From the NCBI GenBank assembly GCA_973895155.1, contig OZ316894.1, forward strand, positions 4,526,001 to 4,590,000: a stretch of DNA of 64,000 nt. Direction: 5' to 3'. The notes beneath the pieces are model-generated. The model worked only from the letters and a program-made list of their open reading frames with translations. It had not been told where the DNA came from and did not search any database. Numbering within the stretch: position 1 is the first letter of the stretch; every line of letters starts with the position of its first letter. A program made the position numbers and the translations under genes. The DNA comes from Marsupella aquatica. Its lineage: Eukaryota; Marchantiophyta. This document shows positions 35,910 through 46,082 of this stretch, piece after piece.

Positions 35910-38371
35910 GTGGGAAGAACGGAAGGTGCATTCTGGATTTGTTTGAGATCTATTGCAAAGCTGAGATGGCAGATGACCAAGCAGCAAAAGAAGAATCAGC
36001 TCAAGGAAGACTATTGTGTTTCAACTTTGGGGAAGAGTGAGCCATCTGTCCCATCCAAATTGATCCTTATTTGTCTGATTAAGGTGTTCCACATTTGTCC
36101 CAAGGAGAAGAAGGGTTGGGGCTGCTTGGTAGACAACAATTTCTTTGAGATGTTGGAGGAGCATGTGAGCTCTGCTCCTATCACTATTGTCTATCACTAG
36201 GCCAAGCATGTGCAGCAGTTGCTTGTGCAGTTGCCTATGGATCAAAAATTGCATGCTTTGCAGGTTGATTGTCAAGTATCACAGGTACTTTTTCCAAAGA
36301 GAAATGTTGCTGCCCGGTCTGGCCAACCTTCAGCAGGTTAGGAGAGTAGAGAAGTCGTTGTTGCAGACGCCTTGGAGTTTTTGAGGAAGAAGAGGGAAAG
36401 TTTGTTGTGGAAAGTGGGACCAAAAGAAATTGATTTTGACAATGCTTATCTAGACTATGTGAAGTGGAAGAAGGAGTAGAAGCATTTGTCAGTTTCTATA
36501 GCCAGTAAAAATTGTGTGCAAGATTACAAAGGTGATGGCATGTCACAAGAAGAAGCATAGAATGCGGTAGGTACCACATTCATTTTGCTTGTCTTTGCAT
36601 TTTTGTGTATACTTCAAGCATAATGTTTACACCAATTTTTATACTTCAGGCTGGAGTTCACAAAGTGTGGGTCGATACCTCAGATGAGGAGGGGTACGAG
36701 CCCACCACTTACAAGTGGAGATTAGAGTATCATGAGTCCTTTGATGAAGAAGACGCAACAAAGGTATAGTTTCTCTTCCCCTTCTGCCAATCATTTTTTC
36801 TGAATCTACAAAGTTTGAAAACATTGACCAGAATGTCTACCAACTTTAGGTTCCTTTGAATGGCGGAGCTCGAGCCAAAGAATAAGGGAAGAAAGGAAAG
36901 AAACCCAGGAAGCCAAAAGAACCCAAGAAGTAGCCTCCACAGACTGTTACGCCTCTAGTTGACACTCAGCAAGCCGATGAGGTAAAATTTGCACTTCCAA
37001 TTTTAAGTACCCCATTTGTATACCATGATATCAATGTATGCACGATGGTTTAGTGCTCTTAGCCCAAGTATTGCATTTTAGGTTCCTCCCAATAAAGGAG
37101 CGAAAGCCGACCAATCAAAGCGAAAAACAACAAGAACCAAGAAATCTGCAGAGCCACATTTGCCCACACCGAACGACAGTACCACCCTTCCTGCAGATTC
37201 TCAACAATCTAACCAGGTAACATTTACTGATCAAAGATCTTCTCATCAAAGATCTGTAAACAGTGTGGAGAATGTTTTCTCTTTTATCAACACTACAAGT
37301 TCAAGAGTATTAATGACATTATCATGTTGGGGTAGCATACCATGATGTTCATATATACTTAATGTTTGAATGTGCTTGTACCCCGAGTACTGCATTTTAG
37401 GTTCCTGAATCCAATGAAGGACCTAAATTCAACTAATCTAATCTGAGGAAATCAACAAGAACCAAGAAATTGGTACAACCAAAGAAGCCCGCGCCTGAGG
37501 TAACCGTCTTTTCAGTAGGCCCGGGAGGAACATTCCACAGTAGACATAGTGATAAATGTATTCTATGTGCAACAATACTTATTTGATTTAAACATCCAAT
37601 AACCTTTGCAATTACAGGGACCAAAGGAAGGAGAGCAGGCAACGGCAACGGTAGAGACAGAAACAAGTCAACATAGACGTTCAAAGAGGAAGCAAAACAC
37701 TGCTCCCACCCAAGAGAAAATTGCCCAAACAGAAAAGATGACCAAAAGCAAAACCAAGGTAAGTACAAATAATTATGTTTACAGCGGGCCATAATATTTA
37801 GGACTAAACACATGATTGACTTGATACTGATTTCAGCCTTACAATTGCAGGATTCATCTAAACAAGCGGAGGATGTCGATGCTCAACCAGGACCAGAGGG
37901 AGGCAACGCTATTGATACTGAGGGTACTGCCCTTCCACCAAATGTGTCTGCAATCCCATCAGAATAGGTGACTGCACCGATACGTAGGGGTGAGCACACC
38001 TCCTTTAATTGATTTTGGTGGCTACGATTCATTGGTAAGATACGTTTGTTTGCTGATTGCTTTCATATGTGAATTTGCAGGAGTACCAGAAACCACCTAA
38101 TGTGCAACCAGACCCATATGCAAGTAGACGTCGGACAAAGTTGACAATTCGTGGGCCATTGCGCAAGGCACAAAGTGAATTTGTAATCCTGGGGTCTGTA
38201 TCACAAGAGGTCACTGTGCAGGAGGATGACATTTTGGATTCCTTGTGCCACGCATCACAAATTCTCCAAGACTATAGCCAGGCTGATGTTAGCTCTTTCC
38301 ACAAGGCAGTTGATATAATCATGAGTATGTGGAGGAAGTGTAGGGTACATTTAGCAATATCTGACGGATAG
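35910..38371 (+). pseudogene. Decayed lysine-rich multi-exon gene inside the Mutator-like element
   Basis: Readable exon-like blocks with GT/AG borders include 35910-36345, 36651-36763, 36850-36981, 37082-37216, 37402-37500, 37619-37759, 37852-37968 and 38081-38371; the last ends in a stop at 38371. Three consecutive blocks begin GTTCCT after a TTTAG acceptor and carry Lys-rich text (RTKK, KKPRKPKEPKK), which looks like exon duplication. In-frame stops occur near 36198, 36883, 36930, 37435 and 37966. The product family is not recognised. It may be a host gene captured by the transposon or a transposon gene. Confidence 0.55.
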
Positions 38372-38691
38372 TTTAGGGTATCTAGCCCTGTTTTGTCACC
38401 AATGTGTTTGTGATAATAAATATGAAATGTTGCTTCATTTCTTGCTCTCTTTGAAGACTGTACAACATGATCTTTTCGGGGATCTGTTCCAAAAATGCAC
38501 AAACCATGATTGGATGGTATACATGCCACACAATGTATTCATTACTCACATTCAAAATAGGTATTCATGACTCCGCAACCTACAAATGGACAAAACCATT
38601 TTTACCTTGGATACATAGTGGACATTGTATTCAAAGATTGCACTTCAACAAAGTCAAGACTCCCCTGCCTTATAGGCAGCAAGGCTTGCTA

Positions 38692-39229
38692 CAATGGACA
38701 AAACCAAAACCTGTTCAACATAGAACGATATATGTGTGTCTTGCATGCAATATGCATGTTGTATTCACATTTCCCCCGACTTTACGATGAAGACACCCCC
38801 TGCCAAAGCCTTCCCAAATGGACAAAACTTATCGTATTACAACACAAAATATGATTTGTCATGTATACACTTTGCACATTGTATTCGGATTTCACACTTA
38901 GAATTTTTTTTTTCCCTCCGACTTTACTAAGATGCCCCCCTCCGAACCCTGCCCAAATGGACAAAACCTATTGTATTACAACACACATATGATTTGTCAT
39001 GTATATACTTTGCACATTGTATTTGGATTTCACACTTAGAAAAAAAATGTCTCTCCCACTTTACGAAGACGCTCGCCGCCGAAGCCTGCCCAAATAATCA
39101 AAACCTTTTGTATTACAACACAAATATATATGATTTACCATGTATACACTTTGCACGTTGTATTCAGATTTCACACTTAGAAAAAAAATTTGTCCCTTCA
39201 ACTTTACGAAGACACCCCCCGCCAAAGTG
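38692..39229. repeat. Tandem repeat, period about 137 bp, roughly four copies
   Basis: Units begin AAATGGACAAAACC at about 38692, 38816 (period shorter in the first), 38955 and 39092, and share TGTATTACAACACA, CATGTATACACTTTGCACATTGTATTC and GATTTCACACTTAG. The last unit ends near 39229. The array lies between the captured gene and the nested Copia, in the inner part of the Mutator-like element. Confidence 0.88.
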
Positions 39230-39285
39230 ACGGTTCATGTTTGTATGCATTGTGGTCAATGTATACATTACAGGATACATTGATT

Positions 39286-39728
39286 TGTTGAGCATAGACG
39301 ACGATCGCAACGGCAAGCCCATGAACCATCCAACGCACAATAGTCGACACAAGAGATACGTGGTTCACCTCCTTGAGGCTACGTCCACGGGAACACACAA
39401 GAGAGCTTTACTGAACTCTAAGCCCGTCGGCTATACCGAGTCTCCACAGTGTAAGCTCTCCCTATCTCTCAAGTGGCTCCATAACAATGAGCCTTGGTTC
39501 TACCTCTCCAAGCACACATGCCTCTTATGATATAGTGTGCAACTTAGTTGTACCTAACCACATAGTTGTACCTAACCACATAGTTGTACCTAATCACGTA
39601 GTTGTACCTAACCACATAGTTGTACCTAATCACGTAGTTGTACCTAATCACGTAGTTGTACCTAACCACGTAGTTGTACCTAACCACGTAGTTGTACCTA
39701 ACCTAGACGTAAGAGTAAATACCCAACA
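39286..39728 (-). repeat. 3' LTR of Copia copy 2 (443 bp)
   Basis: TGTTGAGC...CCCAACA on the plus strand. Contains nine copies of an 18-bp unit, AGGTACAACTACGTGGTT in the transcript sense, at about 39544-39703. The inner border carries the polypurine tract AAGGGGAAGAT (minus strand, 39739-39729). Confidence 0.96.
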
Positions 39729-39919
39729 ATCTTCCCCTTGACTCTGGTCTAGGGAAGAGTAATACTGCCAATGTATATGATCCCTCAGCGGGAAGTTCTG
39801 GACAAAAACCAAACCGGTTTCCCTCTCTAACTAGAGCAAACCAGAACTAAGCCGTAGCCTAATACATAGGAATGAGGAAGAGCATATATCAGTAATTACA
39901 ATGAATGTTTAAGAAAACT

Positions 39920-42900
39920 CTACTTGTGATGCAATTGCAAAACCTGCAATACGTCACGGTGTCTAGAGAAACTCTTCAAAGGAATCACTTTGGTAAATGC
40001 GTCAGCCGGGTTGAGTTTACCATCAATCTTGATTAGCTCAAACAAATTATCAGACACAGCCTGCCTGATAAAATGGTACCTGACGTCAATGTGCTTCACT
40101 CTGCTGTCCATCACCTGGTTCACAGCAAGGTGGAGCGCACTTTGACTATCACAATGGAGCTTCACATTCCCCTGTGGCAATCCCATTTCAGTGATAAGTC
40201 TATCCAACCAAATCGCTTCCTTTGCTGCTTCTGCAGCTGCAACATACTCCGCTTCTGTAGTAGACTGAGCAATACACTTCTGCAAAGTAGACCTCCAACT
40301 TATGCATCCACCGCCAAGTGTGAACACGTATCCTGTTGTTGATCTCCTTCGGTCCAAATCTTGTCCATAGTCAGAATCTACATAGCCAATCAATGATCTA
40401 GCATTCTTTGCATTCGCATCAAATAAAAGACCATGATCCACGGTACCCTTCAAGTACCTGATAATCCACTTCACTGCTTTCCAGTGTACCTTCCCTGGAT
40501 TCGACATGTACCTGCTCACCTTGCCCATAGCCATGGCAAGATCAGGTCTAGTGCAAGTCATCAAATACATGAGACTCCCCACTGCCTTGTCATATGGAAC
40601 CTTTGACATCAACCCCTTCTCTGTGTCATCCGTAGGACAGAACGCTGATGATAACTTGAAGTGTGGAGCCAACGGGGTACTTACTGGCTTGCTATTCTCC
40701 ATGTTGAACCTTGCAATTACCTTCCTCGCATAACTGCTCTGCGTCAACCATAGCTTGCCAGCCTCCAAGTCCCTAGTGATCTCCATACCCAAAATCCTCT
40801 TAGCTGGCCCTAAGTCCTTCATCTTAAACTCTGCACTAAGCAGTGCCTTGAGCTTAACAATCTCAGACCTATCCTTGGCTGCAATTAGCATGTCATCCAC
40901 ATAAAGTACTAAAATAATGAACCCAAAGACAACATTCTTCACCGGTTTCAAATACACACAAGGGTCAAATACACTTCTATGAAAACCTTGTGACCGAATC
41001 CAATCGTCAAACCGCTTGTTCCACTGTCTTGGTGACTGCTTCAACCCATACAAGGATTTCAGCAATCTGCAAACCAATTCCTCCTGTCCTCTCTTCACAA
41101 AACCTAGCGGTTGTCTCATGAAGATCACCTCTTCCAATGTGCCATAGAGGAAAGCTGTGACAACATCCATCTGATCTAGGAGCAGACCAAACATTACAAC
41201 AAGTACACACAATAGTCGTATTGTAGAGTACTTAGCAACTGGTGAGAAGACCTCATTGTAATCCACACCTTTCTCTTGTGTGAATCCCTTTGCTACCAAT
41301 CTAGCCTTGTAGACCTTCGATCCACCTCCTATGGAATTATCCTTCAGCTTGTAAATCCACTTGCTGTCCACCACTTGCTGACCCTTAGGCAGCTTAACAA
41401 GCTCCCAAGTTTTGTTGTCCTTTAGTGACTGCATCTCCGTTTGCATTGCTGCAGTCCACTTCTGCTTCTCTTTTGAAGCACTTGCCTCATGAAATGAAGA
41501 AGGTTCTCCTTCTTCCAAAATTAACGCATCACCCTCATCATCAGCTGTAAAATCATCCTCTTGCAGTTGAGATGAATCAACCCACTGTCCATACCTTGAT
41601 GGAGCGCGTACAGTGCGACCAGATGTTCTTCTAGCCGATGACTCCGGTTGATCTGCGTGTGCTGGTACAATTTGAAGCTCAACAGCATCCACTTGTTGCT
41701 CACCAGCATCAACAAACTCCTCTGGTTCCTCTGGCATAGGAACCAGCTCCATAATTGGAGCAACTCCTTCTCTCCGGTCATGCACCTCATAACCAATCTC
41801 CCCCTCAACGAGATCCGGGATAGGAGATTTTCCTTTGTCAGTACGGGAGACCTGAGTATTCTCCCCCTCCTTCAATAATCTGGATTCATTGAAGGAAACA
41901 TCCCTACTGACAACGAGCTTACAGGCAATAGGATCCCATAGCCTATAGGCTTTCACACCACTCTGGTACCCAAGAAAAACACATTTCCTGGAGGTAGGAT
42001 CCAACTTGGTCCTATTCTGCTTTGGTGTGAGAGCATATGCATCACTTCCAAAAATTACCAAGCCATGATAGTCTGCTTGCCGCTTATAGCGCATCTCAAA
42101 TGGCGTTTTGAAATTGATAGCACTAGAAGGAGAAAGATTTACCAAATAAGCTGCGATATTGACAGCTTCTGCCCAAAATTCTTGTGGTAAACCTGATTGG
42201 CTCAACATACTCCGTGACCGCTCCAACAGTGTCCGATTGAGCCTCTCAGCGACACCATTCTGCTGCGGAGTATAAACTGTGGTGAGATGGCGAGTTATCC
42301 CCTGTTCTGAACAGTACTCTTCAAATTCCATTGAAGTGTACTCCCCGCCGTTGTCTGACCTCAGACTCTTCATCCTTGTATCCAAACACTTGATCGTGTT
42401 TCCAGTCTGATTCTCCACCTGGGCCTTCCACTTCTTAAAAATGGACAAGACATCAGACTTATGCGTCATGAAATAAATCCACACAAATCTTGAGTAATCA
42501 TCAATAAATGATACATAGTACAACTTTCCAGAGTGTGAGGGAGTCGGGGATGGACCCCACACGTCACTATGTATGTACTCAAGAACCGCTTTGGAACGAT
42601 GAGTTCCAACACCAAAAGCACGACGATGCTGCTTTCCAAGAATGCAATGCTCACAAAACTCTAATTTATAAGATTGCAAATCAGAAATGAGTCCATTCTT
42701 CCGTAAGATAGCCAAACCCTTCTCACTCATGTGGCCTAGCCGTGAATGCCACAGTTGAGTCATCTCCTCGTGAGACTTGGTTACATTGGCCTCTCCACAT
42801 ACAGTATTGCCCTGTAACACATACAAATTCTTTTGTCTACTCCCCTTCAAAATCACTGTCTCTCCCGACCTGACTTGAAGTTCACCATCAATAACGCTCC

Positions 42901-43147
42901 ATTGATGACCATTTGAATCCAACACACCGAGTGAAATCAGATTCTTACGCATGCCAGGTACATACCTGACTCCGGACACTGTGCGCACAGCGCCATCAAA
43001 CATTTGAATCTTCACAGACCCAATTCCCTCAATTTGACAGGAGTGATCATTTCCCATCAGAACTGAACCGTTTGAAACAGAGTAAGAACTGAAAAACTCA
43101 CGAATGTAACAAATATGAAAAGAGCAAGCACAATCAAGAATCCACAC
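39920..43147 (-). CDS. Copia Pol polyprotein: protease fragment, integrase, reverse transcriptase, RNase H
   Basis: A 1,075-residue open frame. Residues 1-10 carry the protease site as WILDCACSFH, with Cys where Ser/Thr is usual after the catalytic Asp. The integrase zinc site is H134-x4-H139 / C165-x2-C168. The integrase catalytic triad is D195, D265 (RSDNGGEY) and E301 (NGVAERLNRT), with the expected 35-residue spacing between the last two. Reverse transcriptase spans about 590-830 with YVDD at 749-752. RNase H spans about 915-1055 with D924, E965 and D1000, and ends near the polypurine tract. The same frame continues upstream through a TGA into Gag, so the first Met (43147) is probably not a true start; Pol may come from a Gag-Pol read-through. 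Confidence 0.95.
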   Translation of the reverse strand: MWILDCACSFHICYIREFFSSYSVSNGSVLMGNDHSCQIEGIGSVKIQMFDGAVRTVSGVRYVPGMRKNLISLGVLDSNGHQWSVIDGELQVRSGETVILKGSRQKNLYVLQGNTVCGEANVTKSHEEMTQLWHSRLGHMSEKGLAILRKNGLISDLQSYKLEFCEHCILGKQHRRAFGVGTHRSKAVLEYIHSDVWGPSPTPSHSGKLYYVSFIDDYSRFVWIYFMTHKSDVLSIFKKWKAQVENQTGNTIKCLDTRMKSLRSDNGGEYTSMEFEEYCSEQGITRHLTTVYTPQQNGVAERLNRTLLERSRSMLSQSGLPQEFWAEAVNIAAYLVNLSPSSAINFKTPFEMRYKRQADYHGLVIFGSDAYALTPKQNRTKLDPTSRKCVFLGYQSGVKAYRLWDPIACKLVVSRDVSFNESRLLKEGENTQVSRTDKGKSPIPDLVEGEIGYEVHDRREGVAPIMELVPMPEEPEEFVDAGEQQVDAVELQIVPAHADQPESSARRTSGRTVRAPSRYGQWVDSSQLQEDDFTADDEGDALILEEGEPSSFHEASASKEKQKWTAAMQTEMQSLKDNKTWELVKLPKGQQVVDSKWIYKLKDNSIGGGSKVYKARLVAKGFTQEKGVDYNEVFSPVAKYSTIRLLCVLVVMFGLLLDQMDVVTAFLYGTLEEVIFMRQPLGFVKRGQEELVCRLLKSLYGLKQSPRQWNKRFDDWIRSQGFHRSVFDPCVYLKPVKNVVFGFIILVLYVDDMLIAAKDRSEIVKLKALLSAEFKMKDLGPAKRILGMEITRDLEAGKLWLTQSSYARKVIARFNMENSKPVSTPLAPHFKLSSAFCPTDDTEKGLMSKVPYDKAVGSLMYLMTCTRPDLAMAMGKVSRYMSNPGKVHWKAVKWIIRYLKGTVDHGLLFDANAKNARSLIGYVDSDYGQDLDRRRSTTGYVFTLGGGCISWRSTLQKCIAQSTTEAEYVAAAEAAKEAIWLDRLITEMGLPQGNVKLHCDSQSALHLAVNQVMDSRVKHIDVRYHFIRQAVSDNLFELIKIDGKLNPADAFTKVIPLKSFSRHRDVLQVLQLHHK

Positions 43148-43175
43148 ATCATCTGCTCTCCTAGATGACGTGCAC

Positions 43176-44226
43176 AGGGCATACCCCCGGCTTCATAAAA
43201 CATACTCATCATTGAGTAAATCAGCTTCTCCATCAGCCCTAGCCACATTTGCCGATGAAGTTTCCGCTGCCTTTCCCTTACAGTCTCGCTTGAAGTGTCC
43301 AACTTGGTTGCACTTCCAACATGTCACCTGCCTCCTCTGAGGGGATTTACCCTTGGACTTAGATCTGGATTTAGATCTAAACTGGGTTCTACGGTCCCCA
43401 GTTGGTCGCTGCATACTCCTCCCACGGTTAACATTGAGGGCAGCACCAGATGATGAAGGCTGTGACGTGATGTGCATCTTCTGCTGAAGATCATCACTAA
43501 GCAGAGAACTTACCACGTCATTGTATGAAATGGTATCCCTATCACGATGCAACAACACTCGTGATAGGGACTGGTAAGATGGAGGCAATGAACTAAGAAG
43601 CTGCAAAGCCTTCGTCTCATCATTCAAAGTCTCCCCAAGGTTTTCCAAGTCAACGACCATGTCGTTGAAAGCATCCACATGGTCTTGCAACTTCGTACCA
43701 GATTCCTTCATCCTGAAACTCATCAGTTTGTAGGAAGTGTAGAGCCGGTTCGACAACTCCTTGCGGTGATACTTGCTCTGCAATTCCGCAAATAAGGACA
43801 TGCAATCCTTATGTGCACCCAACTGCTTGATGATGGGAGGCATGAGATAGAGTGTAACACACCACACTCCCTGCTCCTGCATGCGGTCCCATTGTTTCTC
43901 ATCAACATCGTCTTCACGAGGGCTCAGCAGTTGGCCCATCCCTGACGCATAAAGCACTCCCTTCACCTGCTTCTCCCATAGCAAGTAGTCAGAGCGCCCA
44001 TCATACTTTGTCACTTCATACTTGGGTCCCCAAGCTTGAAAGTCCCCATCTTCTTCTTTACCGTGAGCTCCGGTAGTAGTACTGCTTCCTCCACCACACG
44101 CCGCACCGGTGATGGTATCGGTGTCACGTGCTCTTCCTCCTGCTCCTCTCTCTGCCCCTGAAACCTCCGCGGTGACCCTCATGCTTCAAGTTCCACGTCT
44201 TCAAAAAACTCCTCCGAATCACTCAT
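43176..44226 (-). pseudogene. Copia Gag of copy 2, N-terminally disrupted
   Basis: From the ATG at 44226, which matches the copy 1 start, the frame reaches a TGA at codon 16 (44181-44179), where copy 1 has CGA. A one-base difference near 44025-44030 (GGGTCCCC against GGTCCCCC) also shifts the frame. An open frame from an internal ATG at 44182 enters the true Gag frame after the shift and runs to the TGA near 43193. It retains the Gag core (KYDGRSDYLLWEKQVKGVLY) and the CCHC knuckle CWKCNQVGHFKRDC. Any Gag made would have a foreign N-terminus of about 50 residues. The element may therefore have used Gag from another copy. Confidence 0.85.
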
Positions 44227-45368
44227 ATGAGAAAGTCACAAAAAATGTTGTTTTTCACAACTTCTCAAAAAACTCGAAACTCAACACCGCCGCGTAGCCC
44301 ACAAAGCTAGGAGTCCAATACTGAAAACCGAAATCAAAATCGAAATTTGACGGAAAAGTTATTCAAATTTCGGTCGAGGTGGGTAAAACCTTGGGAAACT
44401 CCCCCGTTTTGACCACCTCAGGGAATAACCAAAATACCAAGTACAACCCGTTGTCGGAATTGCGATGTGATTGGTGCGCTGCATTGCCAACTTCAATGGC
44501 TACGACCTCGCCGAAAAATAACCAAAAAAGTTACCGTTCGGCGGATGAAATCTTTGTCGGACGGTCAAAAAATAGCTCTCTGGTTTTTTGGAATATTCTA
44601 TGACCCTTGTACAGGCCCTGTGGGAATTTTGGAAGAACAATCGAGGGGCTGACATGTGTCCTCGAACCCCCAAAACCCCCTACCACCCTTCGTCGTCGAA
44701 ATCTGGTCGCGCGCGCAGAAAATACACACGGCAGAATGTACCCCTCGACACCAAACGCAAGATATCTCACTCGGGTTTTGACTAAATCAAGATCCGATTT
44801 CAGATTTGGAAACTAGACTCCGAGGTGATGAAGATCGATATAAGAAGCACCCAAAACGAGGAAAGAACGAGGGAGAAAAAAATTGGTAAAGATGACAGAT
44901 TTCTCTCAATTGCCATAGCCAATTTCGAATCAGTTTTTCAAAGAGAAAAAAAAATGGTACCTTGTCAACAACGAATGTTGATCAATTGCACTTGGTGCCG
45001 TCACCAAGTCCAACAAGGTAATTGATTTTGCTTAGCCTTCCTCTTTGCATCAAAGAGCCAATCCCGGACTCAAAAACAATCGTCTTGCCTCAATCTCTCC
45101 GTTGAGTCAAAACACTTGACGCTTCTCCCTCTGAGTCGATTGCCAACTTTCTTCACAAAATCCAGAACGACGAAAACTTAGATCTCTCTGCACCACGAGC
45201 TCCGTTCAACGATTTCTTCACACCGTTAGAAAGCTCTTGCCCTGATCTATCCGTTGAGCCCATAAACTCCAAGTTCAATGCGATGGAACTCTGGAAAATC
45301 CACCAACACTCAACGCTGGAAAAACCGTCATGAAATCCCGTCACGAACACACGTCACCTCCCAAGCAT

Positions 45369-45380
45369 GCTCTGATACCA
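45369..45380 (-). other. Primer-binding site (initiator Met-tRNA)
   Basis: Read on the minus strand this is TGGTATCAGAGC, two bases inside the 5' LTR. It is the standard plant Copia PBS complementary to the 3' end of initiator Met-tRNA. Copy 1 has the same site at 5219-5230. Confidence 0.95.
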
Positions 45381-45382
45381 AT

Positions 45383-45825
45383 TGTTGAGCATAGACGACG
45401 ATCGCAACGGCAAGCCCATGAACCATCCAACGCACAATAGTCGACACAAGAGATACGTGGTTCACCTCCTTGAGGCTACGTCCACGGGAACACACAAGAG
45501 AGCTTTACTGAACTCTAAGCCCGTCGGCTATACCGAGTCTCCACAGTGTAAGCTCTCCCTATCTCTCAAGTGGCTCCATAACAATGAGCCTTGGTTCTAC
45601 CTCTCCAAGCACACATGCCTCTTATGATATAGTGTGCAACTTAGTTGTACCTAACCACATAGTTGTACCTAACCACATAGTTGTACCTAATCACGTAGTT
45701 GTACCTAACCACATAGTTGTACCTAATCACGTAGTTGTACCTAATCACGTAGTTGTACCTAACCACGTAGTTGTACCTAACCACGTAGTTGTACCTAACC
45801 TAGACGTAAGAGTAAATACCCAACA
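45383..45825 (-). repeat. 5' LTR of Copia copy 2 (443 bp)
   Basis: Identical by eye to 39286-39728, including the nine-unit repeat (about 45641-45800), which lies in U3 upstream of transcription start on the minus strand. A TATA-like CTATATCATAAG lies just downstream of the repeat (about 45624-45635). The PBS adjoins the inner end. Confidence 0.96.
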
Positions 45826-45940
45826 TGATTCACTCGGAACTGCGATCGTAGTCGATCGCATTCGGAGACGCGATTGGACACTGAAGCACAGTAGAACATG
45901 CTGTGTTTTACAGTGACAATCTCGCGTTATAAAAACTGCA

Positions 45941-46072
45941 CAATGTGTTAGAAGAACATCTCACATGAAATGACACCTCTGGTGGGCCCGGAGGTTCATT
46001 GGGAGGGCGTGTGCAACTTTTGGTCCATTAAGAGAAAAAGTTGCATTTGGAGGTCCACTAAGTTGATCTCTC
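45941..46072 (-). repeat. Right terminal inverted repeat of the Mutator-like element
   Basis: Read leftwards from 46072 it starts GAGAGATCAACTTAGTGGAC and pairs with 35149-35296 (GAGATATATACTTAGTGGAC). Outside it, at 46073-46082, is the 10-bp duplication TTCTTACCTA. Confidence 0.88.
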
Positions 46073-46082
46073 TTCTTACCTA

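Larger units (their letters stand above)
39286..45825 (-). mobile_element. Complete Ty1/Copia LTR retrotransposon, copy 2 (young insertion)
   Basis: A 6,540-bp minus-strand element with two 443-bp LTRs (39286-39728 and 45383-45825) that read identical throughout by eye. A perfect 5-bp duplication, tgatt, flanks it (39281-39285 and 45826-45830). A primer-binding site for initiator Met-tRNA lies at 45369-45380 and a polypurine tract at 39729-39739. Pol is one intact 1,075-codon frame. Gag has an early TGA and a frame change, and a TGA separates gag from pol. Identical LTRs imply very recent insertion. It landed inside the Mutator-like element. Confidence 0.97.
35149..46072. mobile_element. Mutator-like element with captured or private gene, containing a nested Copia
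   Basis: The ends form inverted repeats that start GAGA (35149 rightwards; 46072 leftwards) and share a near-identical block TTAGTGGACCTCCAAATGCA and beyond. Immediately outside both ends is the same 10-bp sequence TTCTTACCTA (35139-35148 and 46073-46082), the size expected of Mutator-like target-site duplications. Removing the nested Copia (6,540 bp plus one 5-bp duplication) leaves about 4.4 kb. Inside are a decayed multi-exon plus-strand gene (35.9-38.4 kb) and a 137-bp-period tandem repeat. No MURA-type transposase was recognised, so the element is non-autonomous and Pack-MULE-like. Confidence 0.85.

Noticed and set aside
39544-39703. CRISPR-like regular array
   Set aside because: Units abut with no unique spacers and lie inside an LTR of a plant element; it is a tandem repeat.
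39487-39741. Open frame with repeated VVVPNH text (also at 45584-45916)
   Set aside because: It is a translation of the 18-bp LTR repeat; length divisible by three keeps the frame open. Not a gene.
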